64,000 bases of DNA from Bacillota bacterium (GCA_023426125.1 JAFABI010000087.1:1-64000), one strand, 5' to 3'. Positions 48,347 to 56,983 are shown, counted from the first letter of the stretch. Numbers and translations are program-made. The notes: generated from the letters alone by a model not told the origin.

Positions 48347-49060
48347 ATGAGTACAATTATTTCATTGGAACAGGTGAGCAAAAGTTTTTCCGGCCATCGT
48401 ATTTTAACCGATGTTTCTTTAGCGGTAGAAGAGGGAACCACGGTAGGCATTGTGGGAGCCAACGGAAGCGGTAAGTCTGTCCTTTTCAAAGTAGCTTGCG
48501 GCTTTGTAAGCCCAGACAGCGGTAAGGTATCGGTCCGTGGCAGGCCGCTGGGTAAAGACCGTGACTTCCCGGAAAATGTGGGCGTCCTGATTAATACCCC
48601 CGGATTTATCGACCTCTATTCAGGACTGCAGAATCTGCGGTATTTGGCGGGGATCCGCGGCGTGATTGGAGAACGGGAGATTCGCACGGCTATGCAGAAG
48701 GTAGGGCTGGACCCCGAGGATCGGAACAAAGTGGGGCACTATTCCCTCGGCATGAAGCAGAAATTGGGAATTGCACAGGCCATCATGGAAAACCAGGATA
48801 TCCTGATTTTGGACGAGCCCTTCAACGCCTTGGATTATAAGACTTACAACGACATAAAAGAAGTCATCCGGGTTCTTCATGCCGAGGGCAAAACAATATT
48901 GATGACTTCCCACAATTATGAGGATTTGGAAACTCTGTGTTCTCAAATTTATGCGCTTGATGAGGGACGCTTGGATGTGCTGACCGATGAGGAAAGGAGG
49001 GACACTCCTTGTGGATACTCCACAAGAAGGCACAAGGAGCGTCCGCAAAACAACAATTAA
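48347..49060 (+). CDS. ABC transporter ATPase
   Basis: 237 aa. Walker A GANGSGKSV, signature YSLGMKQKLGIAQAI, Walker B ILILDEPFNALD, His-switch MTSHNYED: the BcrA-like class that works with ABC-2 permeases. The C-terminal tail after LTDEE (RRDTPCGYSTRRHKERPQNNN) is encoded by an inverted repeat (CTCCTTGTG at 49005 with CACAAGGAG at 49031) and looks appended. GGAGA before ATG. Confidence 0.92.
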   Translation: MSTIISLEQVSKSFSGHRILTDVSLAVEEGTTVGIVGANGSGKSVLFKVACGFVSPDSGKVSVRGRPLGKDRDFPENVGVLINTPGFIDLYSGLQNLRYLAGIRGVIGEREIRTAMQKVGLDPEDRNKVGHYSLGMKQKLGIAQAIMENQDILILDEPFNALDYKTYNDIKEVIRVLHAEGKTILMTSHNYEDLETLCSQIYALDEGRLDVLTDEERRDTPCGYSTRRHKERPQNNN

Positions 49061-49073
49061 AAATCTACAAAAC

Positions 49074-49108
49074 AAAGCACACCCGTATGAATTTACGAGG
49101 TGTGTTTT
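49074..49108 (+). terminator. Terminator of the ABC operon (repeat R1)
   Basis: AAAGCACACC and GGTGTGTTTT form a 10-bp stem ending in T. A similar terminator with similar sequence before it lies at 51659-51697. Confidence 0.8.
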
Positions 49109-49193
49109 GTGTATTTTCGCCAAATTATTTATTCCATTTCATCAAGCAAGCGTAGGGCGGATTTCGGAGCTTTTAACTCGGAAGCAGTGTATT

Positions 49194-49298
49194 TTATGAT
49201 TTCTTGCAGCCGTTTCTCTGCCTGTGATACTTTTCAAGAAGCTCTTTATTCTCAAGTCGAAGTTTGAAATTCTCAGCCGAAAGATTTTTGTTGTCCAT
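49194..49298 (-). CDS. Possible 34-residue coiled-coil peptide
   Basis: GGAGG upstream of ATG 49298; product MDNKNLSAENFKLRLENKEL, then LEKYHRQRNGCKKS. Charged helical heptads suggest a coiled-coil piece, perhaps the start of a decayed gene. Lies just past the 3' end of the amidohydrolase gene on the same strand. Confidence 0.3.
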   Translation of the reverse strand: MDNKNLSAENFKLRLENKELLEKYHRQRNGCKKS

Positions 49299-49324
49299 AC
49301 GAATCATCCTCCGTTAACATTATT

Positions 49325-50200
49325 TCAATCAATATTCCTGACAAACGGTTCTGTTTTTTCTTTGTTGATAAGTATATGGTACTTTTCTGGACGGCGGTAT
49401 GCGTTACCATGAACCTCACGTCTTCGATAATCACGTAGCTCGTCCATTGGAAAGCTTGCCATATAGATACTCTCGGCTTCTCCCGCTTCCACGATTAGCG
49501 TGTCACGCGAGACACTATCCTGCGGGCGATAAGCAATCCCGTCAAAAGCGGATGAATGTCCGTTGCAGTCGGGCTGCCCATATGGATAGTTGACAGTAGC
49601 AATGCCTACCATATTTTCATACGCACGGGCTCGTAGCTGCGACAAACGATTGATTTCCATCGGACAGGCGTTTGGCACAAGAATAACTTCTGCACCTTTC
49701 ATCATAAGAATCCTTGCACTCTCCGGGAACTCTCGGTCATAACAAATCATCGCCCCGATTTTGACCAAGCCTTTTTCCGTGCCTAAAGCGGTCACATAAA
49801 AATCATCACCGGCGGTCAGTTGCCGCTCTGTTTTATCAAATACACAGGTGTGAACCTTAGCGTAATGCAAAACGATTCCGCCCTGCCGGTCAATCACGAC
49901 AAGGCTGTTGCGCGGCGATGGTTCGTGCTTTTCCAAAAAGGTGATGCCAATTGCTATATTGAGCTCATTGGCGAGTGCTTTGAACCGGGTGATGTATTCG
50001 CTGTCCAATTCGATTGCATTCTTTTGGAGCTCTTCTCGGTTCGAAGTGAGGTTGTAACCGATGTTCCACATCTCGGGGAACAGGGCGATATCCGCACCCA
50101 GCTGCTTCGCTTTCTTGCAGTATTCCAGTCCCTTGCGCAGATTCCCATCCTGTGAACCTGTGGGGAGAATTTGAAGTAAAGCGACGTTAAAAGTTGTCAT
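49325..50200 (-). CDS. Carbon-nitrogen hydrolase (nitrilase superfamily)
   Basis: 291 aa. Catalytic triad visible: Glu in ALFPEMWNIGY, Lys in HYAKVHTCVFDKTE, and Cys in GAMICYDREFPESARI. The branch is the amidase/carbamoylase type (omega-amidase or N-carbamoylputrescine-like), not a true nitrilase; substrate unknown. Start at MTTFNVALLQ with GAGAGGAA upstream. Confidence 0.9.
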   Translation of the reverse strand: MTTFNVALLQILPTGSQDGNLRKGLEYCKKAKQLGADIALFPEMWNIGYNLTSNREELQKNAIELDSEYITRFKALANELNIAIGITFLEKHEPSPRNSLVVIDRQGGIVLHYAKVHTCVFDKTERQLTAGDDFYVTALGTEKGLVKIGAMICYDREFPESARILMMKGAEVILVPNACPMEINRLSQLRARAYENMVGIATVNYPYGQPDCNGHSSAFDGIAYRPQDSVSRDTLIVEAGEAESIYMASFPMDELRDYRRREVHGNAYRRPEKYHILINKEKTEPFVRNID

Positions 50201-50335
50201 AACACATTCCTCTCCAGGCATTTTGCCACACCATCTTCGTCGTTTCAACCGCATAACCCATATCCGCTATTTTGCTAAAAGCCCAATGCGAAAGATGAAA
50301 GAGCATAACTTTCATTTTCCGTATGAGCATGGCGG

Positions 50336-51115
50336 TCATCTTTTTGTAGCGGTATCCATCGTCATTTTGATTATTTTATCAATTCTCTTTTTTATAAAGT
50401 CAAGTTTTACGAGGTATTTTAGGAAATATGGAACATGGACAATTGCTTTATTCGCGCGTCTTTGCGTAGAGGGAAGAATATTGCCCAGGACTGCAAGATC
50501 CCTGCCGGCTTGATTATATGCGTCATAAATTTTCAGTATAGCCGGAAATATCTCTTCCTTTTCCCTGTCCTTGCCATGGCCGACTAAAGCCCCGGTTCTT
50601 CGGACTAAAGCCCCTACAATTTTTGTATCCATAAATCTGGAATATGTTTTGAAATACGTTTCAGCTGTCCTTGTCGTTTCTGCCGAAGCATTATCACAGG
50701 TTATCAGATAAACAAAATGCTTGGAACAGATGCTTGGGTCTATATCATGAAACGGAATGCCGCTCTTCGTTATTTTGAATCGATTGATTTCGGATGTGAA
50801 ATACAGCCTTTCCAGCAGGATCTTTAGTAGGCTTGACAAGTCCAGTACATAAATAGGCGTTGCGAATATAATGATGTCCGCCATTTTCATTTTGGAAAAA
50901 ATCATTTCGGCATCGTCATTATGTATGCACTTTCGGCGGTGTTTTTCGGTCTGGCAAACCTGACAGGCGATGCAATGGTTGATTTTCAAATAGGCAAGAT
51001 TAATGTTTTCGCATACCGCACCCGCTTCGGCAGCTCCCTCGAAAAGCTTATCGATCAGGAATTTGGTATATCCATTGTCACCTCGGAAACTTGAATTAAT
51101 CGCTAAAATCTTCAT
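50336..51115 (-). CDS. NADPH-dependent FMN reductase / flavodoxin-like protein
   Basis: 259 aa. Flavodoxin fold with FMN loop ILAINSSFRGDNGYT, then a four-cysteine segment HCIACQVCQTEKHRRKC seen in iron-sulfur flavoproteins, and ATPIYVLDLSSLLKILLERL. The C-terminal 60 residues are basic. A decayed TetR gene lies upstream on the same strand, a common pairing. Start at MKILAINSS with GAGGA upstream. Confidence 0.85.
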   Translation of the reverse strand: MKILAINSSFRGDNGYTKFLIDKLFEGAAEAGAVCENINLAYLKINHCIACQVCQTEKHRRKCIHNDDAEMIFSKMKMADIIIFATPIYVLDLSSLLKILLERLYFTSEINRFKITKSGIPFHDIDPSICSKHFVYLITCDNASAETTRTAETYFKTYSRFMDTKIVGALVRRTGALVGHGKDREKEEIFPAILKIYDAYNQAGRDLAVLGNILPSTQRRANKAIVHVPYFLKYLVKLDFIKKRIDKIIKMTMDTATKR

Positions 51116-51200
51116 ACCGTCCTCACTTTTTTGTGTAATGTCAAGGTCTTGCTCCAAACCCATACTTTAAAAACTCAATCGTTTTGATAAAGATTTCTTC

Positions 51201-51466
51201 TCATTCCTTATCAGTGCTGATATCCACAGACGGACTCATATACGGCAGCTTTTTCCGATCCGTATCCGTCGATTGACTTATATAAAATTCAACTCCCTCT
51301 GTTACCTTGACAAGACAGGAATATATAAAATCTCTATCGAATTCACCGCTCAGAGTTCCCGCTTTCAGCGCCCGGTTGATGGCTTCCTTTAAAAAAGCTT
51401 CAACGCAATCTCAATAATTTTATCCTTCTGTTCCTCAGACAGATTCAAAAAAATCTTCTTAGGCAT
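51201..51466 (-). pseudogene. Decayed TetR-family regulator
   Basis: An intact ribosome site (AGGAGG) and start give MPKKIFLNLSEEQKDKIIEI, then ALKLF and a stop: the typical TetR N-terminus. One frame over, right after the stop, the reading continues EAINRALKAGTLSGEFDRDF to a final stop at 51201, a TetR-like C-terminal portion. The helix-turn-helix and most of the core are missing, so an internal deletion with frameshift has killed it. Confidence 0.7.
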
Positions 51467-51531
51467 ATATACCTCCTGATTGATTTGAAGTTATTCTACT
51501 AGAGTGCTGCTACTCATGCATCAATAATAAT

Positions 51532-51585
51532 TTGTAGATCAAATTAAACCTGATATAATTGACCATATGGTAGCTACCAACTGGT
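51532..51585 (+). promoter_or_regulatory. Promoter with downstream double palindrome, no gene attached
   Basis: TTGTAG (51532-51537), 16-base spacer, TATAAT (51554-51559). The operator-like sequence ACCATATGGT AGCT ACCAACTGGT (51562-51585) follows immediately, where a repressor would block the start. Fifty bases on there is AAAGGAGGT (51617-51625) but no reading frame, only a terminator. Confidence 0.6.
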
Positions 51586-51617
51586 AACTTAAATATATCG
51601 CAGTTTGTTTACCATGT

Positions 51618-51697
51618 AAAGGAGGTCCACAAAACAACAATCAAAAAATCCACAAATCAAAGCACACCACACATGAATATTTTGCATGGCGTGTTTT
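51618..51697 (+). repeat. Repeat R2: SD-to-terminator sequence duplicated from the ABC operon end
   Basis: AAGGAGGTCCACAAAACAAC ... AAAGCACACC ... GGCGTGTTTT closely matches 49033-49108 at the end of the ABC operon, including the hairpin terminator (51659-51697). The two copies are direct repeats 2.6 kb apart. Confidence 0.65.
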
Positions 51698-51699
51698 GG

Positions 51700-51774
51700 T
51701 TATCTTTGATATAGTGTCGGGTCTTTCATCTTCAAATATTTCCGAACTTCCTCTTCAGCCAAAAACGATGGAAG
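51700..51774 (-). pseudogene. Excisionase/HTH-like fragment
   Basis: Between two stops the minus strand reads LPSFLAEEEVRKYLKMKDPT then LYQR. This resembles the first helix-turn-helix of Xis/AlpA-type proteins (pattern FLT..EVAEYLK....TLY). It has no start codon and only 24 codons, so it is at most a remnant. Confidence 0.3.
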
Positions 51775-51851
51775 CTATAGGTAAAGCGTGACATTTACAA
51801 GCGTACGGTTTATTACTATAATAATAAGTATATGTAAAGGGTGGTTTGCTT

Positions 51852-52553
51852 ATGGAAGAAAAGATTCTTGTAGTTGATGACGAAAAGGGGATTGTAAATG
51901 CCATCGCTTATGCCTTCCGAAAGGAAGGCTATATTGTTGAAACAGCAAATAACGGACAGGAGGCGCTGGACAAACTTTCCGGCTTCTGTCCCCATCTCAT
52001 GATCCTTGATGTGATGATGCCGAAAATGAGCGGCCTTGAAGTTTGCAGGAGGCTGGATACGAAAAAGGATCTGGGAATCATCCTGCTTACGGCGAAGACG
52101 GATATTGTGGACAAGGTTTTAGGTTTGGAATTCGGAGCGGACGATTATATTACCAAGCCCTTCGATATGCGGGAATTGATCGCCAGAGTCAAAGCCATAC
52201 TTCGAAGGCTTCAAAAAGGTTTTGACAGGGAGCAGCTTCAAAAAATTGAAGCAGGCGACCTGGTCATCATTCCAAAACAGCGAAAAGTGCTTCTTTGCGG
52301 CGAGGAGCTTGAAATGGCTCCCAAAGAATTTGATTTGCTGTGCCTTTTGCTGTCGAATCCCGGAAGAGTCTATGAAAGGGACGAGTTGCTTAACCTGGTG
52401 TGGGGGGCAGAATACGTGGGAGGCACAAGGACGGTGGATATACATGTCCAGAGGCTGAGAAGCAAATTGGGGGAGCGATATCACCACCTGATACAGACGG
52501 TATATGGCATCGGATATAAAGCACTCGGAGAAGGGTATGAAAATAAGTATTAA
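51852..52553 (+). CDS. OmpR-family response regulator
   Basis: 233 aa. Receiver with Asp in LMILDVMMPKMSG and Lys in YITKPFDMRE; winged-helix domain from about residue 130 (LEMAPKEFDLLCLLLSNPGRVYERDELLNLVW ... TRTVDIHVQRLRSKLG). ATG 51852 with AAAGGG upstream rather than TTG two codons earlier. Its 3' end overlaps the kinase gene by 17 bases. Confidence 0.94.
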   Translation: MEEKILVVDDEKGIVNAIAYAFRKEGYIVETANNGQEALDKLSGFCPHLMILDVMMPKMSGLEVCRRLDTKKDLGIILLTAKTDIVDKVLGLEFGADDYITKPFDMRELIARVKAILRRLQKGFDREQLQKIEAGDLVIIPKQRKVLLCGEELEMAPKEFDLLCLLLSNPGRVYERDELLNLVWGAEYVGGTRTVDIHVQRLRSKLGERYHHLIQTVYGIGYKALGEGYENKY

Positions 52554-53991
52554 AATAAAATTAAGTGCATTCCTTGCTATACTTTTGCTTGCGGCAGTAG
52601 GTATTCTCAGCGTATTGGTGCTGCAGGGGATACGGGACAACCAAAAACAGCAGTATGAAGAGTACCTTGTCCAACAAGGGGAGATTGCAAGCAATTATAT
52701 AAAGCAGACCTATCTTATGGAATCGATAAAGGATCCGAAGGAATTTCTTGAGATGCGGTCTCAAGAGCTGGCAAAACGGTTTGAATTGATGAATGGAATG
52801 CATGTTATACTTTATGACATGTCGGGAAAGGAAGTGTCCAATTCCAGGCCGGCTGCCGGTAAACCGGATATAAGCAGCCTGCTGGAATATGCCCTGCTGG
52901 ATAAAAATACTTATCTGGAGGAAGGCAATGACATAATTTTTCTTTCGCCTCTTTACAATTCAAGTGAACAGATTGGCGTTATCCAGTTCAGTTATTCCAT
53001 TGAAAAAAACAAAAGCTTTTATGAGGGGATCAAGTATCTTTCTTTGTCTGCAGGTATTTTTGTTTTTGCCATTTGCTTCCTGGGCGCATACTTATATGTT
53101 TATCCCCTGGCACAAGGAATTTTAGAATTGAAAAATGCTGCGCGGAGAATTGAAGATGGAAATTACACAGACGTTATCCGGCTGAAAAGAAAGGACGAGC
53201 TGGGGGAGCTAAGCCAGGGCATTTATTTTATGGGCCGTAAAATCAAGAAAGACATGGATAAAATGAAAGAAGAGCAGGACAAGCTCAATCTGGCTGTGGA
53301 AAAGCTTGAAATCCTGGGGAACCGGCAAAAGCAGTTTATCGGAAATGTTACCCATGAATTTAAAACTCCTCTTACAGTCATTAAAGCCTATACCGATTTA
53401 ATGGGTATGTACGCGGAGGATAGGGACTTGCTGGCAGAAGCCAGGGAGAATATCGACAAAGAGACCCGGCGCTTATCTGCCATGGTGGAAAAGGTGCTTG
53501 AGCTATCCTCCCTGGAAAAATATGATTTTGAATTGCAGAAGGAAGAAGTCGATATCTATGAGGTACTAACTGAAATTTGTGAGCACATGAAGGGGAAAGT
53601 TCAGAAATACGGCCTGCATTTACATACCGGTCTTGAACATCACAGGATTACAGCAGATAAGGAAAGCCTTATGCAGATATTCATCAATCTGATCGATAAT
53701 GCCATAAAGTATAACCGTCCGGATGGGGAAATATGGGTTGCCTGCAGCAAGAAGGAAAATTGGCTGCATGTCCTTGTAAAGGATACGGGAATAGGAATTC
53801 CACCGGAGGAAAGAGATAAAATCTTCGAACCTTTCTATCGGGTCAATAAGGACCGCTCAAGCCAATCCGGCAGTACGGGTCTGGGGTTGGCCCTTGTGAA
53901 AGGGCTGATCGACAAGCACGGAGCGGAGATATCAATTCTTGATATGAAGGAAGAGGGAACGGCTTTTGAAATTAAGTTTCCAATCCGGTAA
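52537..53991 (+). CDS. Membrane sensor histidine kinase
   Basis: 484 aa. Membrane helices at 9-31 and 168-189 flank an extracellular sensor of about 135 residues with a Cache/PAS look (MHVILYDMSGKEV; IGVIQFSYSIEKN). HAMP follows (LELKNAARRIEDGNYTDVI), then HisKA with His273 in GNVTHEFKTPLTVI, and an ATPase with NLIDNAIKYN, DTGIGIP, and STGLGLALVKGL. Cognate of the regulator before it; signal unknown. Start at MKISIK with GGAG upstream. Confidence 0.93.
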   Translation: MKISIKIKLSAFLAILLLAAVGILSVLVLQGIRDNQKQQYEEYLVQQGEIASNYIKQTYLMESIKDPKEFLEMRSQELAKRFELMNGMHVILYDMSGKEVSNSRPAAGKPDISSLLEYALLDKNTYLEEGNDIIFLSPLYNSSEQIGVIQFSYSIEKNKSFYEGIKYLSLSAGIFVFAICFLGAYLYVYPLAQGILELKNAARRIEDGNYTDVIRLKRKDELGELSQGIYFMGRKIKKDMDKMKEEQDKLNLAVEKLEILGNRQKQFIGNVTHEFKTPLTVIKAYTDLMGMYAEDRDLLAEARENIDKETRRLSAMVEKVLELSSLEKYDFELQKEEVDIYEVLTEICEHMKGKVQKYGLHLHTGLEHHRITADKESLMQIFINLIDNAIKYNRPDGEIWVACSKKENWLHVLVKDTGIGIPPEERDKIFEPFYRVNKDRSSQSGSTGLGLALVKGLIDKHGAEISILDMKEEGTAFEIKFPIR

Positions 53992-54007
53992 ATTGTTTAC
54001 AACTTTG

Positions 54008-54064
54008 AAACAATTGTTTATCCTGTTGAAAAGTTTATTTTATAGAATTGTTTTATAAAATAAA
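54008..54064 (+). promoter_or_regulatory. Two palindromes before the propeller-protein gene
   Basis: AAACAATTGTTT (54008-54019) is a perfect palindrome; TTTATTTTATA (54034-54044) and TATAAAATAAA (54054-54064) are an 11-bp inverted repeat ending just before the ribosome site. They may be regulator sites or an attenuating hairpin. Confidence 0.35.
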
Positions 54065-54080
54065 ACGGAGTGTGAGAAAT

Positions 54081-55214
54081 GTGAGCAAGTATAAAAGCAA
54101 AGGATATATCGGAGTGGTGCTGGTCACGGCGCTTACCCTGTCTTCCGCCTGCGGCTATACGGCTGCCGGGCGCGAAGAGATTCAAAAAGGGGATAAAAAA
54201 ATAACGGTGCTGAATCTAAAAGCCCCGCCGGAGGCAGGAAATATAGCATTGGGCAACGATTTCGGCATTGAAAAAATTGACAGGTATGAAGGAATGAGAG
54301 GCGAAGACTGGCTTGGAGATGATTTCATTCTGATTACCCGGGAAAATCAAGAACTGGAGCCGGTACGAGTCTTCGACCAGATGAGTCTGGTCCGGAATTT
54401 ATATTCCTATGACCTGAAATCCAAAGAAGAAAAAAGTATTTCGAAAAAAACGGAATATATCTGGATGCCTATCGTATCTCCCGATGGCAGGCACATATTT
54501 TATGAAAAGTTTGAAGCAGGCAGGTACGCCGGCCTGATTTCGGACCTTGAAGGCAATGAAAAAGCGGCTGTGGAAGTGGACCCTGCAAAAGGCTTCATCC
54601 TCTCCTTCTCTCAGGCAAAGTGGGTAGATAATGAAGAGGTCATCGTTCCGTCTTCCGGCGAGGGTGTTTGCCTCGTCAATGTAAATTCAAAGGTATCGAA
54701 AATCGAAGGCATTGGACGGATGCAGACGGATCGCGCTGTAAAAGTGGATGATAAAATATACTATGTATCCACCGAAAGAAATCTGGTTGCATACGATATC
54801 ATCAGCAAGCAAAGCAAGGTGGTCAAGGACAATGTGCTTGACTTTGAATTGTCTCCTGAAAGAGATATGTTCGCTGTTCAAAGGAAGGTGAGCGAAAGCA
54901 GGAATGCATTGGTTTTGACAGACCTGGAGGGAAGTGAAAAGGCGACGCTTGCGGAGGCAAAGGCCACATTCGGGATTAGCTGGTCACCGGATCAAGACAA
55001 GCTGGCATACCTGATGATTTCCGAGGATGAAAGCAAAAGCGGATTGCATGTAATGGACCTGAAAAGTAAAGAAGATATTTATGTTTCCCGTGATTTCCTA
55101 AATGTAGACAATGGCTTGAAATGGAGCCCGTCCGGCAAAAAAATTCTTGCGAGCATTGGCGAAGTAAAAGAAATGAAAGTAATAGACAACACGTATGTTA
55201 TCACATTGAAGTAA
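54081..55214 (+). CDS. Exported TolB-like beta-propeller protein
   Basis: 377 aa. N-terminal export signal (GYIGVVLVTALTLSSAC), with a Cys that could be lipidated though the lipobox is weak. The body carries repeated propeller blades (MPIVSPDGRHIFYEKFE; DFELSPERDMFAVQ; ISWSPDQDKLAYLM; LKWSPSGKKILASIG) like TolB/WD40-type PD40 repeats. Probably extracellular, possibly an accessory of the upstream kinase. GTG 54081 has CGGAG upstream and is preferred over TTG 54048. Confidence 0.75.
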   Translation: MSKYKSKGYIGVVLVTALTLSSACGYTAAGREEIQKGDKKITVLNLKAPPEAGNIALGNDFGIEKIDRYEGMRGEDWLGDDFILITRENQELEPVRVFDQMSLVRNLYSYDLKSKEEKSISKKTEYIWMPIVSPDGRHIFYEKFEAGRYAGLISDLEGNEKAAVEVDPAKGFILSFSQAKWVDNEEVIVPSSGEGVCLVNVNSKVSKIEGIGRMQTDRAVKVDDKIYYVSTERNLVAYDIISKQSKVVKDNVLDFELSPERDMFAVQRKVSESRNALVLTDLEGSEKATLAEAKATFGISWSPDQDKLAYLMISEDESKSGLHVMDLKSKEDIYVSRDFLNVDNGLKWSPSGKKILASIGEVKEMKVIDNTYVITLK

Positions 55215-55379
55215 TACGGAGGGCTTACGTAAAGCGCATCGGCCAATTGCAAACTATTCAGAGGTCAAAAGTTCTTTGGAAAAGCGGAAAGGATGACCAA
55301 CCCTTCCCACTTTCCCTGATTGGTGTCTGTTTACCTCTGAAAAGCTGCGACCAATAAAAAATATCAAAGGAGAATCGTG

Positions 55380-55955
55380 ATGGTAGATAGAATTAAAAAG
55401 AATTCCCTGCTGACGCTGGGAAGTATGATCCTTATTCTTGCAAGTTTGGCAGGCCTGTCCGGCTGCAACTCAGGAGAGTTGCCCAGGGAAACTGCGGCAA
55501 ACACGGAAAGTACATTGCAAAGCACTCCGGATGGGACAAATCAAGAGAGCGACAAGCCTGAAAATGAGTCGACGGCGAAGGCTGACGACAGCAGCCTGGA
55601 AGGCTATATAGGCCTGCTGGGCTTGGACAAGGAAAAGCTTGCCGAGACGCTGAAGGAAACTCCCGGTTCTGTCGACGAAGGAGGACTGGAGTTTAAAAAA
55701 GCCGGTATCCGGGTTTGGTTTGACCCGGAAAACGGTACATCGGCGCACCAGATATATACCGATAGAGAAGATATCGACCTGAATGGAGTAAAAATAGGCG
55801 ATAAAATTGATCAGTTTAAAGAAACCTTTGGGGAACCCGTAAGCGATAGGAACGGGGATATGCATTTTAAATATAAGGACGTATTTTTATCTGTAAACTA
55901 TGATACAAGTACAGGGGAGACCTTTGCCTTATATGTTTTAAAAGAGGATTTTTAA
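55380..55955 (+). CDS. Lipoprotein of unknown function
   Basis: 191 aa. Signal peptide with clear lipobox LSGC (Cys at about 29), a Ser/Thr/Glu-rich tether (about 32-70), then a compact alpha/beta domain (LLGLDKEKLAETLKETP; GLEFKKAGIRVWFD; KIGDKIDQFKETFGEP). The last part looks like the repeat-type domains that compare two states of a small molecule or metal, but no family is certain. AAAGGAG before ATG 55380. Confidence 0.75.
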   Translation: MVDRIKKNSLLTLGSMILILASLAGLSGCNSGELPRETAANTESTLQSTPDGTNQESDKPENESTAKADDSSLEGYIGLLGLDKEKLAETLKETPGSVDEGGLEFKKAGIRVWFDPENGTSAHQIYTDREDIDLNGVKIGDKIDQFKETFGEPVSDRNGDMHFKYKDVFLSVNYDTSTGETFALYVLKEDF

Positions 55956-55975
55956 AGTGCATCATAGGAATGACC

Positions 55976-56012
55976 AAGAGCGTGCCGGTTTTGACCCGGC
56001 ATTCTCTTTTTT
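55976..56012 (+). terminator. Terminator after the lipoprotein gene
   Basis: AAGAG..TGCCGG and CCGGCA..CTCTT form an interrupted stem with six T following. Confidence 0.8.
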
Positions 56013-56236
56013 AATCCCCGCGAGGCCTTTGGGTTTTGAGCCCCTTTGGCATGGAGATTATCGGGGCAAATATAAGCGTTGTATGCGTTGCAATTCGGAA
56101 TGACATAGAAAAACTCAAATTACGAATCGAAGGATACGATGTTCTTTATGGTAAAACTTTGTGGTAAAATAGATGGGGAAACCGGCAGGAAATTTTGCCG
56201 GGCACCTTTTACCACATAGTGACCATGGAGGGGAAT

Positions 56237-56983
56237 ATGCTGGAAACAGACCTGTATCAACCGGTGCATGACTACCTTGTCCGGCAGGGGTATACGGTAC
56301 ATAGTGAAGTCAAAAATTGCGACATAACTGCCATGAAGGGGGAAGAACTGATCGTTGTTGAACTGAAGACCTCCTTCAACCTGAAGCTGCTTGCGCAAGG
56401 AGCAAAACGCCAGAGGATCGCCGATTCGGTATATGTCGCCATACCGATTCCCAGGGGAGGGAAGCGTTCTGCCGGCTGGAGCGATATGTGCCTGCTGCTG
56501 AGGCGGATGGAACTGGGGCTGATCCTGGTAACACCCGACAAAGCCAACCCCGGTGTGGAAATCGTGTTTCATCCCAACACTTTTGACAGGCTGAAAAGCG
56601 CCAATACCGCAAAAAAGCAAAGAAGGCACATCATAAGGGAAGTGGAAGCGCGCTACGGCGACTACAACATGGGTGGAAGCACCAAACGGAAGCTTATGAC
56701 TGCCTACAGGGAGAATTCGGTTTTTATCGCTTGCTGCTTTCTACGATACGGCAGGCTTTCTCCGGCACAGCTTAAAAAGCTGGGAACCGGTGCGAAAACA
56801 CCCTCCATCCTGTCAAAAAACTTTTACGGCTGGTTTGAAAGGGTATCCAAAGGAATTTACAGTCTGAATCCCCAGGCGGAAGAATTTCTTCAAGGTTACC
56901 CGGAGCTGGTAAGCCACTACATGGAAAGGCTTGGCCGGCAGCCGGCGGATATATTGGACAAGAAAAATACTTCAAAATCTTGA
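56237..56983 (+). CDS. DUF2161 protein, PD-(D/E)xK nuclease-like
   Basis: 248 aa. N-terminal LYQPVHDYLVRQGYTVHSEVKNCDITAMK, then LIVVELKTSFNLKLLAQGAKRQRIADSVYVAIP: the Asp ... ExK pattern (Asp about 30, VELK about 44) of the PD-(D/E)xK fold. A winged-helix-like C-terminus follows (LSPAQLKKLGTGAKTPSILSKNFYGWFERVSKGIYSL). The family is called DUF2161 and its substrate is not known. Start at MLETDLYQP after GGAGGGG. Confidence 0.82.
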   Translation: MLETDLYQPVHDYLVRQGYTVHSEVKNCDITAMKGEELIVVELKTSFNLKLLAQGAKRQRIADSVYVAIPIPRGGKRSAGWSDMCLLLRRMELGLILVTPDKANPGVEIVFHPNTFDRLKSANTAKKQRRHIIREVEARYGDYNMGGSTKRKLMTAYRENSVFIACCFLRYGRLSPAQLKKLGTGAKTPSILSKNFYGWFERVSKGIYSLNPQAEEFLQGYPELVSHYMERLGRQPADILDKKNTSKS

